This document shows positions 48,937-61,205 of a stretch of DNA of 64,000 nucleotides, piece by piece; the first letter of the stretch is position 1, and each line of letters starts with the position of its first letter. The stretch covers positions 12,405,859 through 12,469,858 of the forward strand of contig CM063287.1 of the NCBI GenBank assembly GCA_032173965.1, written 5' to 3'. Both the position numbers and the translations under genes were made by a program. Below the pieces are notes generated by a model. It was given only the letters and a program-made list of their open reading frames with translations. It was not told the origin of the DNA and did no database searches. The DNA is from Sitta carolinensis (Eukaryota; Chordata; Aves; Passeriformes; Sittidae).

Positions 48937-49066
48937 CCACTGAGATTAGTTCAGCTGGTCAGAGTGCAGTGTTAACACTAAGGCTATTTGGTTCAGTCCC
49001 TGTATGGGCCATTCACCTGGTGATCCTTGTGGGTCCTTCCAGCTCAGAATATCTGTGTTTCATTCT
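48937..49066 (+). mobile_element. tRNA-Ile-derived SINE with CR1 tail (TguSINE1-like)
   Basis: The head (48937-49011) aligns with a tRNA-Ile gene: an A-box-like TTAGTTCAGCTGG, a B-box-like GGTTCAGTCCC, and the 3' acceptor stem TGTATGGGCCA. The anticodon region is two bases short against tRNA-Ile and the acceptor start is diverged, so it is not a working tRNA gene. The tail (49012-49066) carries TGATCCTTGTGGGTCC, TTCCAGCTCAGAATATCTGTG, the CR1 LINE 3' end. This composite is, from recollection, the passerine SINE TguSINE1, mobilised by CR1 reverse transcriptase. It is inserted in sense orientation in KCNMA1 intron 1 and is moderately diverged. Confidence 0.85.
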
Positions 49067-49111
49067 TCTCTTAAGAAAGTCCAAACCCTTAAATATCAAT
49101 TATTTTATATT

Positions 49112-49129
49112 AAAAAAAAAAAAAAAAAA
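49112..49129. repeat. Poly-A tract (18 A)
   Basis: Run of 18 A 45 bases beyond the SINE end. CR1-tailed SINEs do not end in poly-A, so it is probably independent of that insertion. Confidence 0.85.
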
Positions 49130-50071
49130 GTTTAGTTCAGTGTGGCTCTTATAGCAAATGCTACATTTATAGAAGATATTTTTAAAAAATCATTATTGTC
49201 TGCAGAATTTAATTATAGGTTGTTTCTGTTTGTCCTCTGGCCTCAGACATTTGATTAGATTATGTAGTCTGGAGTTAATGCTCTGCGTCTCACCAGACTT
49301 CTGAAGGGTGAAAACCTAAGATTGTTGTTTGGTTGTGTGACATTTGGTGCTAAGACTTTGTGCAAATGTTTAGTATCAGAAGAGATGCAGTGTGTCTGTT
49401 ATGGGGACAGACCTTGGATAATTGGCATCACTTACAAGTGATACAAGATGGTTTGTGGTTTGTATTGATACATTTTAAGTAAAACTAATTCCTGTGCTGT
49501 GTGTCAATGCTTCTGCATCCTTTAAGTTCTATTTAGAGAGCTGAAAGGCTTATGTTTTTTGTAGCATTTTGTGTAAGTGAGAAAATTCTGTTCTGGAGCT
49601 CTTGGATATCGTAGTGAAACGTTGCACCCCATACAAGGAGCATTGTGCCTTTAAAATTAGGCTTAATTCAGAAGATCAGAACTATTTTTCTATTGTAGAG
49701 TTCTGAGGCCACCTGGTTTTGCTGGCTTAGTTATGCTGGATCCTCTTACCAGCTTTGACGAAGGGGCCATCCTCTGCCCCATGCATCTTATGATGTAAAA
49801 GCAGATCACAAGGAGAAAGCCAGGAAGGGAGGAGGACTGTCAAAGAACTAATTTATCCCAGTCCATGTAAAGCAACCTAGCGATTAAAGATAAGCAGATA
49901 ATTTAATTAACATGCTTCCACTCACCTCTTTTGTTAAATCTATGAAGGGAATGGAGTTTGAGTCCTTTAGAGCAATTGCTATTTTAAAGAGCTACAGGTA
50001 GTTACAAGTTGCCCTGCTATTCCAAGTTCCTGTGAAGATTGATTTTTTACATGAGCACAGAATAAAAGAAA

Positions 50072-50120
50072 TTTAAAAAACCCCAAAAAAACACCCAACA
50101 ACAACAACAAAAAACCCCCT
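50072..50120. repeat. A/C-rich low-complexity stretch
   Basis: Roughly 50 bases of only A and C, with AAAACCCC and CAA words, similar to the stretch at 13447-13543. Confidence 0.85.
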
Positions 50121-53100
50121 TTAATTTGACGGGATGAAATTTTGCCTGTAGTATTTTAAGAAATTTTTAAGAAGAGAAGAGTAACGTGGTGGAGGGAATG
50201 AAGACTGATGACAAGAGGAGGATTCTGTCTAGTTCAATACTTAGTGCATGGTATTCACTTTATATGCAGACACTTGGAATATGCTTGCTTCATTTCCATT
50301 AAAAAAATCCAGAGTTTTTGAGTTCCTATATCCACAATGGATTTCAAGAGTAATGTTACTTTTAGGATCTAGGAAGGTTCCAGTTAAACATATGCTTGTT
50401 GATTTTACTATTTTTAGCTTCTTTGAGCAGCACGTGTTCTCCTGAGATATTTATTTGTGAATGTTGTATTCTGTTCTTAAAAGGAAAATCTCTGTCTAGA
50501 TTCTTCTGTATCCAAGAAAGGAAAGGACCAGGGTTCTTGTCAATGTTTTACTTCTTGGAAATCCTAGGAGACAGGGTAAATTAATTTAATCTAAAATGGT
50601 TCCATCTGGTAGTGCTAGCAATGCCAGGGGATAACAGGTGAAAGAATCTGAGCCAAAAAAAACATATAGTGTGTTATATAACATGTCAAGCTCTCTGTGA
50701 CATATTGCTATCAGAAGACTAATCTTGGTGTTAGGCTATTTACTTTTTGTGTAATCTTGTTTTTAAGTCAGAGGGTTATGGAGGTAGTTTGAAATGCTTG
50801 TTCTGGTTGCATTGCTAAAAAAATATTTTTTTTCATTATTAATAAAAGGCAAATATATTTAGTCCAACATGTGAGAAACACATCGTTCTCTTTATGGGTT
50901 TGTTTGAAAATAAATGGCTTGACATTGTTTGAAACAAAAATTAAATTATGTCAGTTTTGGAAAAATCATTTATCTTTTCAATTTAGCAAGCTGCTAGACA
51001 AAACAAAAATCATGCAAGGTGCGGCGCCAACTCAGTTTTGCCCCAAAATTTGTATTAAAAGAATACAAAATCTCCATGCAGAGGCTTTTTTGTTTGCCAA
51101 AATTACCTTGTTTAAATTCTCAGCGATATTTTCAAGGTAGTGATTACATTACTGGGAATAGGAATGTAACAATGACTGTAAAAATTGAATTGTATTACCT
51201 GTTTTGGGAGGCATGAAAAGGTAAACAGTGTAAATGCTGGGAAGAAGTGAATTAGATGAGGAAAGGAATGGCAATGAAGAGATTAACGAGCGGTGTCTGT
51301 TCGCAGCAGAGCGTTTTAGTCTGGCAGGGCTCCTCAGCATACATTCCCATTTTTTTATGGCACCAGTGACATGATTTCTGTGTCATTGCCTGTGTTATGG
51401 GCCATGTGTCTGAGAGAAGGCTGCTCATGTGCCATCTCCGGGGAAAGCTGTTTTGTCAGGCCAGGTGCCTGGGCCTTTTGGCATGACTTGGAAACAAGTA
51501 GAGAAAGTAGGCCATAGAGCTTTTTGGGAACTTAGGAGCTTAGTAGCTAGATCTTTATCCAGCTTAAAAAAAGAAAAAAAATCCATCTCATTATCTACCT
51601 TTAAGTCAAATTCCATCCTTGTCTATCATTTTATTAAGCATCCCCATTCTTTAATGCTGCTCAAGTTTCAGGGTTTTTTTGTGGTTTAAAAATCCCAACA
51701 AACCTCAGCAAGAATATTTCACGTGAAGGTTGGAAGGAACATTCTTGTTTGTCCCACTTGGATTTGCAACTCTGAAGTGGAAGCTTTTAGGTAGTTAGTA
51801 AGATTAACATAAATGCTGGTTGTCTTTTTATAGCAGAGTGAATTGAATTCCAATTTTAAAAAATAATTTTTAGGAAAATAAAGTTTTCCCTAAATTGGAA
51901 TGCTTTCATAACACAAATATGGCTTCAATAACTAGGGGAAAAGCAAAGATGAGGCAGAAACTATTTTTTTTTTCTTTTTTTGTGTCAGGTAAGAGAGAGT
52001 TTAGTTTTTACTCTTATTTTATTTCATTTTGTAAAACCAAAGGAAGTTAATAGCTTGATTCATGATGATTTTTCAGGAATCTTATTTTGACAAGTGTTTT
52101 TAGTTTTCAGGCGTTGTTTCCATATTAGAAGTTAATTTGTTGATCTTAAAGTTATATGCAATACATAAATTCTACTCTCTGCTGAGCTTTAGTGTCTGAA
52201 TGTTTCCATTCCTAGGGTATGGCTATATGAATATTTGTGCAAAATATAAATTTCTATATATAAATATGACCAAATCTGTTATGAAAAATTACACAAAGTT
52301 GAGCTCTTTTTGCAATGTGCTCTTCTAGTAGAGTGTTTTAATCCCTGCAATACATTGTGGAAAGCATGCAGGAATAGGGGATTAAATGTGTTTCTGATTT
52401 ATAGAAATGTGATAAATTCTGCAAACCCCCTAAATTAGTTGATTGCATGGCAGGTGACATAGCTGTAAAATTACTGTAGGAACTGTGGTCAGATGTTTCA
52501 TATGTTTCATTGGTTTTAATAATTCCTCTGTTTTCATGTCATGCTGGATTGGTTAGGAATTCTGTGTGGTTTATTTGTGGAAGTAGCAATTACAGCAGAC
52601 ACACTAGCACATTGAAGCAGGCTTGCTTACTGAGTGACGAGCCCTTGGGAAATCTAGCACAGCTTCTGAGCACTGGAATGAGAGAAAGAAGTGGCAAGCT
52701 GAGAGCAATACAGATCACAACTGGTCTGTAAGAAGACAGTGAAAAGAAAATGTTGAATATTATGTAATGTTTTTTTAAGTGCCTGGTGCATTCATGCCTT
52801 TCTAGGCCATTGCTATGCTGTTCTATTTTTTTATCAGTATGCCTGTTGTGTTTTGGAGTTCCCTTAACTCTTCAGTGCGTGGGTTTTGGACTTAGCATTT
52901 TAATGCTGTTTTCTTTTATCTCATCTGAAATCTATCTTCTCAATACAGACTAGGGTATACGTGGCCATAAAATACGTAGAGACTGTCATTCCATGTTAGA
53001 ATGTTTTTCATTTTTCTGAAGTGAACATTATGATTCTGAGGCCTGTTGCTATATTGACTGTAATTCAGGTTCCTGGTTAGTGGCCAAATTTTGGCAAAAC

Positions 53101-56100
53101 TGATTAGCAGAAGGCAGAGAAGATTTGATACAGATTTCTGTATATTTACCTGGGGATATCTCAGGCTGCTCTATTTTGCAGAGAGAGGTCTGAAATAGTT
53201 ATTTGCAATAGAGCAGGCTGATGTTCCTCTACAGTGTTGGCCAACTGAGTTGTAAAACATTAAATCACAATGTAAATTAGCAGTCTTATTTTGAAGATCT
53301 GTGCTTTTTTTCTCCACAAGAAGATTAGGTGTCTCACTTTCTTCCTGTACTGCCCTGCTTACAAGCCTAATGAGTACTTCCTCAGCTGAGTCTGAATGAG
53401 ACCAGGATTAGGCTTAGACCAAGAAGGAGGTATCAAGGTAGGAGCTGGTTGATCAGTGGCAGAAATAACCTGTGTCCTGTGGCTTAGAGGAGCTCGCAAG
53501 TCCTGGGCTTCTGTGAGCTATGAGCTGGCTGAAGTCTGGCTTCAGCTGGAGCTGCCCGTGTTCAGCCTTAGTGAGAAATTACACTGTAACTGTTGCTTAA
53601 ATTATCCAGATGACTTTCTGGTAACCTGGGTTCTGTAGCAATGTAGCTCTTTTCACCTATTTGGAAGAGGCTTTTTTTACTACAGATCTTCAGTAGTAAA
53701 CATTCATGGTATTTGTACTTAAAATATAGCTCAATGACAGGATAGTGTCTAAACTAGAAGTTTTCTACTTTATATTTACCTAATAAGAAATCAAGGTTGA
53801 GCAAATTCCTTTAGGCAGTGCTACTTAAAAACTTAACTTTTGGTAGGAATACCTAGGTGACTGTTCTTTTTCAATAATTTTTTAAATATTAATCCACAAA
53901 TCCTGTTCTCATAGCTGGGATTTTTGTGTGTGGCTTCTATATAATTGTGCAGACAGAACCATTCAGAAGACTTTATTTAGCACAGTCTTAATATTTATTT
54001 TAAATTTGTTTATTCTTAATCTAAATTACAGTACTGTGATACATTGCATTAAGAGATGCCATATAAAAAGCTTTGCTGTATTGCTTTTGTTCAGGATTTC
54101 ATAGCAGCTTTATTTTTTCTGTCTCAATGGCTAAATGCTTCCAGGAGTAATTTTCCAATGAAATATTTATCATCGTAGACTTAAAGTACTTATTTTTGTG
54201 CAGCCAAACATCAGTTTGTTTACCCACACTTTTCCTCTCTTCACCCAGTACTCTTTCTTTTGCAAAGAGCAGCCATTCCACAACTTTGTATGAATTGCTT
54301 CTTTTAGTGTATTGTCTCTATGTAATTTTGGATTCATGTCATGCAGGCCTGGTGCCTTCTTCAAGTAATTCATTATGATATGCAACTTAGTGTTTGTGTA
54401 CAAATCCCTCTGGTGTTCTAATGGTGCACAGGCACTGGGGGTAAATGATAAATTCCAGGTAATATATGCATCATATGGAAACAAGTGTGATATGCTTGCA
54501 GGAGTGTAGGATAGTTGTTGGGGATATCCATTTAGTCTTGGGTGCATCTTCCTTGGCAGCCTGCATGTTTGATGAATTGCAGGGCTTCTCATTTTTTTTA
54601 TTCCTTTAATTATTACTCAGTAGGGAATCTTCCTGACACTTTGGCATGAAGTTTTAATATAATGCAGACTTATTTTAAGTCTCATTATTACAACAATTTC
54701 CCCATTAGCCCCCAAGCTCTTTGTAGGTTTTGCTAGAGGAGTTCTGTGGAGGCTCTCAATATTGGGCTCGCTGGCTGTAGGTATTTCCTGGCATTTGGAA
54801 GTGAAGGAGTGTAATAGTGATATTTTCTCATTCCTGAAGAGAAATAACATTCTCTAGATTTACAAGGGTTCTCACTTTTTTTTTAAAATGCATCTAGCAA
54901 GTATTCTCAGTCAAATAAAATCTGAACTTGTACTTAAGTAATTCTATCTGATCAGGACTGAAGCACTTGTTCCATGACATTCTGAGAACTCTTGGTTCAT
55001 ATTGAAGGCACTGTCAGGTGAGGTTCCTAAAAAAGTATGAAATTATTAACTGCATAATTTAATCCTGCTAGGGATACAAATGGGCCAGTGCCAAAGCCTG
55101 AATTTAGAACCCAGTCCAACAATTCAACGTAAATGTAGCAAATGCTTGGCCAGAGCTGGTGGCTTGCCAGCACTCCAGGTCCGAGGCCATTCATTGTCGC
55201 TGGTGACATCTCAGCATTTAAGCGTGTTTGCTGTTCACTTCTGGAAGTACTGAAAGCCTCTCCGTAGCAGACTAAGGAGGTTAATGAGTATAAAAACCTA
55301 AGATTGCCAGGGATTTGTGATCCCCTGTGTAGACTTTTTCCAGAGCTGAGGTTTTCTCTTAATTTTAAAGAAGATCTTGGACTAACAAAAGTTTTCCACA
55401 GAGATTAAGAATTAATGAAGGAAAAACCCAATCCCCAAACAATTCACAGCCAAAAGTACTTTTATGCCTTACAGGGCTGTTATTCTCTAGCACCAGAAAT
55501 ACTATGTTGTTTTTAGCTACAAACAGATCCTGGGGGGTAATGGAATAGTACATGATGCTTATATGATTATATGTTTTTAAATTGTATGCTGAGATCTGAT
55601 AGTTTCCTGGGTTTGCATATTTTCCTTTAAAAAATGTTTTTATTGAAATAAAAAAAAATGCATCCTACAAGTTTAGGATAGATGGCTCAGATTTTGAGTA
55701 GCTATACTTTAATTCCCTTTTTGTTTTTTTTTTTTTACTTTTAGAGAGTCCCTGCTAAGAAATGTCAAACAGTACGTGCTTAATTAATTGTTCTAGAATC
55801 ACTGTAAAATATAGCTATAAACCAGCCATGTGTAATGCAACAGCATTTGCTAAAATTTCAGTTTGTTACGTAGTAATAGGAAGTCAGAGCTGGTCGGAGT
55901 ACATCTCAGAAAAAATGTGTATGGGTGTGAAAAACATCAGTCATTGGTTAAGTGGAGCATAGCAGTTGTGTATGAGCACATGGAAGCACTCCAGGAAAGA
56001 AAGAGGAATAAGAAATATTATACTTAATCCAAATTTGGCTTTAGGTACTCAAAGGTGTTTACCCACAATGAAATTTGGCAAGAAGCTCAGAATTTAAAAT

Positions 56101-59100
56101 AATCTCAAGTGTAAATGCACATGTGTAATTACTGAGAGCTGTGAATTAATCTAGAAAATAAGCAAATTCTGCATTTCATTTGAAAGTTGAGTTTTGGAGA
56201 GTATGAAGATGAAAGATGTCAGACCACATAAGAGCCTGCAAAACATTATTCACTTCTCCACCCACATCTATTCCTTGTTCTATTTGTATCCCATAAACTC
56301 TGCCTTTTCAACTTCATTGAAGGCCTCCTTTGTATTATTCAAGTAAGATCACATTTCTTCTTTACTCTTTTGTGCTCTTCAGAATATGTGTATTGTGCAA
56401 CTTGGTTCAGGAGGACAGGGAATGACAAAAACCTGCTGCAAAAAACAGAGATCCAGAGGTTGCCCTTTAGCATCAGCTTATGAAAGTCGCACAGGTAAAG
56501 ATGTGCATATCCCCCATCCCACAAAATGGAGGGATGCAGCAGTTGTGTGGAAAGCTGGAGGATGCTCCAGCCTTGGAAAGGGAAAGTAGAGTCCTGAATG
56601 GGCACAAGGAATGTCCTGAAAATAATCTTCAGGCTTCAGTAAACCCTTGCAAAAACCATGCCCCATGTGAGGGAGGAACTGAGTTGTGGCACTCAGTGTA
56701 ACTTCAGCTGTCTCTGCTCAGAAACTTCAGAAAGGCTTTTTTGCATTCTGTCAGGCTAATGTCAGGATGGGAGTGCAGTGGGACACTGAAGCTGCTAAAG
56801 TAAGTGAGGAGAAAATGCAATCTTAGAAGAAGTGGTAGTACTAAGTAGCTGAAAACCATCAAATTGAGAACTTGAGACATTTGGATATTGCCTTTCCCTT
56901 TTCTGACTGAACCAGAGGACAAGGGGTTCATCTAAATTGGAGTGAAGCCCTGAGACCACACACAGTTATATTCAGAAAATAAGAAATCTGAGTGAATGGA
57001 CTGATCTTTAATTTTTTAAAACAGCTACCTCAAATATGGATCAGATCCAAGACTGTGTAAGCTTGTTTTGGCCACTGTGTACTGGTGAGCAACATTCATT
57101 GTTGTGGGGAACTTCCACTCCTGCAGGAATATATTGACTACAAAAAGCCTAAAGGTAGAGGTGGGGTGTTTATTGTCTTTCATCCCTTCTGGGAATGCAG
57201 TGGATTCTGCTGCAGCTGCGTGTAGCTCAGGGTTTTGTCCTCTTGACACTGCCCGTGTGACAGCTGGCACTGCCTGGAGAGACTGTGTTGTGCTCTACTG
57301 CCATGGTCGAGCATGGACGAGAGGAAAACAGCTTGGACCTGTACCTGGGAAAGTGCAGTCTGTGTTAAAGACTCCTCAGAATGTAGGTACAGCCGTAATG
57401 CAGAAACTCCTGAATTATGTGATTTATTGCTCAGAAGGCTGTTTGGTAATATGAGACCTAGCCAAGAAATTTAATCTCTTTGGGCCCATGTTTGATGATC
57501 ACATTTTGAATTCTTTCTGGTTTTGAAATGGAATCCAAACAATTCTGACAATGTAATTGCCATTATGTTTACTTAGTCTTCACTCAACTTTTATATAACT
57601 ATTTTTCTGACTTCCTTAGAGTTTTTACTTTAAAATTTCTGACAAATTTTTACAAAATGGATTGAATGCTGTCATTGTGCTCTGATAAACTTGTCTATGA
57701 AGGATAGCTTCTTTCTGGCTTTCAAGGGACCAGGGTCTGTAGAGTTTGCTCTCTTATTGGCATTGTTCAGTATTTATTTCTGTATTTTTAATGGCATCTT
57801 ATTTGGGCTTTTTGCCAGCTTTATGTAGGAAGGTAACAATTTATGGCAGACTTATGGCATTCTAATAAATGAATTGTAATGTTATTCCTGTTACTTACCT
57901 TTTTATGATGTTGGAACCTCAGACTTAAGAGTTTACTGCAAAAACATGGAAGGATTTTCCTTGGCTCTCAACCATGTGCACCTTCTGTATTCATCATAGT
58001 TAAGAGCAGGGATAGTGGAGAGGACACATGCAAGGCTGGCTTCTTTGTGATTTGCCATTTTAATACAGTTACTTAGACTGTGTTTTAAGTTCATGCCAAT
58101 TCCTTCGTGAAACACTTGCAGCCAAAGGCTCAAAAATCTCTCTGCATGCGAGTCTTCTAAATGTCTAAATTCTATATGAATATTCAACTTGTCTACCAAG
58201 TTTTGCCTTTTGAGTATGATTTATTTAGGAGAAAGTGAAAACTTTCCCACTCTGCTTTACAGATTTTGTTAGCTATGTTTTTCAAGTCTTAAAGCTGCCT
58301 CTGTGAGCATGTAGTGAACTAATTGTATTTGGGACTCTATCCAGCATTGGAAGATGCCTTACAAAGTGTGTATAAATAAAGAAGAATGTAAACCATACCA
58401 TTTTAGACAAATCCTCAAGTAGATGTAATTCTGTATGTTTTTCTTGGGGTTCATCAAGTTCTTGCAGGCAAAAGTATTGAGTGTGGTTCTTTGTTTAGGA
58501 AGAGAATTCTTCATTTGTTCTTGCACTTGTAATGCTGTTGTGTATACCTGTATCTATATGAAGATCTTAATATGTAGGCACCAAAGCATATCAGACCATC
58601 TTAGAGAACTCTTAGGATGAAGCCCTGGTTTTGTTGGAGCTAGATTTTCTTTATTTCAGGGAAGGAAATTTAATGATTTTTACCTCTGGTTTGGCTCCTC
58701 ACTGCCCTATTCCTGAGGCAGCTGCTGAAACTGCCAACAAGCACTGAGTCAGAGGTTTGCACTGACTAGTCTGCTGTCGATACAATATCACATTTGCTTT
58801 GCAGAAGTGCCAGCTTACAGAGTGGCATTTCCTGTTGGAGTGATCAGAAGAATGGTAGGAGACAGAATTTACACAGCTGTCTAATGAATATGCTAAAACG
58901 TTTTTGAGTTATTTTAAAATGTGGCTCTGAAATTCCCCATTTAGCTTATGCAGTTGTGAAGAAATAAATGCAACTGCCTGCAACGTGGTGGAACACTGGA
59001 AAGTTGCTTTTCCCAGCTGTGCTACTGCAAGGTCACTTGCCGAGCTTCTGCCTCAAGGGGAGGGCGTATTTGGTGTCTATGTAAGGGTTCATCTCACCCT

Positions 59101-61189
59101 GTTCTTTCTTAGTTACTCTGTGTTTTCTGCTCTGAAATCCTTCCCATTTTGTCCTACCACCTTTGAGATAATTACTCCTGTTGCAAAATCCCGGACTTGG
59201 AAAAGATAGCACCATTGGTTCTCCTTTGTCTCGACAGGGTATGTTGGGTGGTGTTCCAGTTCTTTGGTGACTCTTAATGAGTTGCACTCCCCAGTAGCCG
59301 GAGGCAAATGCAGGGGAGAAGACCTGTATGGAAACAATACGTGGATGTATAAATAGGGGGAGTGTGGTCAACCTCAGGGTTCTCCTAGTGCAAGAGAAGA
59401 CAGATTTTAGGGGCCAGATTTGGTGACAAAAGGCAGCTGAGGGGAAGGTGCATTAGCTGAAACAAATAATACTGAGGATGCAGGCTCTGGCACTGGTATT
59501 ACTGAAGAGCAAAGTGCTGTAGGCCTGATTGTGAGGGAACAAAAAGGAAATGCTAGTACCACAGCTAACATGGATCTTCAGCTTTTGCCAGTGTAGTGAA
59601 TGGATGTGGGCAAAAGGCAAACGGGGATGTAATGCTGAGCAGGGAGGAGAGCTGAGTAATGGGGTGATTTTGCAACTGTCATAACAAAAGATACACTGGG
59701 TAAAGCTATGATAGCAAAGTTATTGGGTGATACAGGACTGCTTTTTGCAGTGTCTGTATAGCCTAATTCTACATGTACTGAATGATAAATGCTTGTGTGC
59801 TTCATGGCGGTTCTTGTGTAATTCAGGCTATAGCATTCTGACCAACAAGTTTCTCTAGGTACAAAATATGCAATGACTAGAAAGAAATGGAATAAAGTCA
59901 CTTTAAATATATTGGTTTTTTTTATTCAGTGCAAGGGGCATTTACAAATGATATGAGTGTATTTTATGCTTTAGAATTAATTGTTCAAGCTTTTGGTATT
60001 ATATGTTCCATAAAAAGTCGAAATTGTGTAGACCTTTAATTTATGTACAATGTAACATTAGTAAGACTGTGCATTTGATTATTAACTCATGAAAATAGTG
60101 CTAGTTTATATTTTCTTGAATTTGTCCTTATTTGTGTCTCGCTTTTGCCTTCAGGATCTAACATCATAAAACTTGAAGAAGCAATAATCAGAAATTTTAT
60201 TTTAAAATATTGGTTAAAATTTACCAGGTTTCATGTATGAATGTGGAAGCTGAGTAATTGGATAGCAGGGAAAGAAGATGCTGTGTGATCTTGGACTTGT
60301 TGCTTTGTCAATATGCATCTGCTACAATATGTACTTGTCTGCTGTAAGCTGTTTTTTTTTCTGTAAAATATACAGGTATTACAGGCTGAGGTTTTCTTCT
60401 TTGTTTTCTGTATATGTCTGGCACTAGAATATATGCAGATGAAGCAAAGCTTTCTTAGTGCCAGCTAGGGAGAGACTTGTCGTGTTCTGAGGATGTTCTT
60501 GTTTTTCTGTTGTGCTTTTTTTGCATTTGATCCGTGCCATGTTGCACATCCCTAGGGCTCTCTAGGTAAAATGGTTTGATGGTGCAGTGGTTGCATTCTG
60601 GAAAGGATGACCTGCAGCATCTGAAGTGGCAGTGGCAGCCAGGATTGAGGTGAGCTGTCCCTTTACCCTGGGCTGTGAGCACTCTGTGTCGGAAGGCTCT
60701 GCTCACTCTCTGCCTCAGGACTGTTACTGTGCCTGCTGGTTGCAGCAGGGGGAAAGGAGGCATCTCGACAGGCTTGGAGGTAAAGCCATGCTGCTTCCAC
60801 CTCCATCTCCATTCAATTGTCACAAATATTTCCTGTATGAGTGCAGCCTCTTCAGTCCTGTTCCTTGAATCTGGATGTAAACAAAATTTATTTTTATGGG
60901 GCTGACTAACAGTGTTGAGGGTTTCCTTGTCTGCACAGCTGGAAAACCACATCCATTCTGGCACGAGTTGGAGGAAGCTATGGACTCACATCCTGATGAG
61001 GTTTGAGTAATTGGTTGGGAATTTATAGCCTCCTTCCTTATTATGCCTGAGGTGGATACTTGTTTTATGCATCCCCTTCCACTAGATCCTGGCTTGAGTC
61101 AGAGGGTATGCACAGAAGTTCTGGCTGTGATTTGTTTTTTGCAGACAGTGGGCTGTTGTAAGCTCTGGCTCAGTTTCCTATCGAATGTA

Positions 61190-61205
61190 TTTTTTTTTTT
61201 TTTTT
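61190..61205. repeat. Poly-T tract (16 T)
   Basis: Run of 16 T in intron 1. Similar runs occur at 45138-45154 (17 T). No associated element is seen. Confidence 0.85.

Noticed and set aside
48937..49011. Functional tRNA-Ile gene
   Set aside because: The anticodon region is shortened, the acceptor stem does not pair and a CR1 tail follows immediately, so it is a SINE head.
51727..51765. Possible CR1 end (GGTTGGAAGGAAC word)
   Set aside because: Similarity stops after about a dozen bases and the expected flanking TCATAGAAT and GATCAT words are missing.
54170..54592. 140-codon minus-strand frame in intron 1
   Set aside because: No family recognised and no repeat of motif structure; a chance frame is the simplest reading.
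60455..60964. 169-codon minus-strand frame in intron 1
   Set aside because: Longest frame outside the GC-rich area, but no domain, and two plus-strand frames overlap it. A homology search would be needed to revive it.
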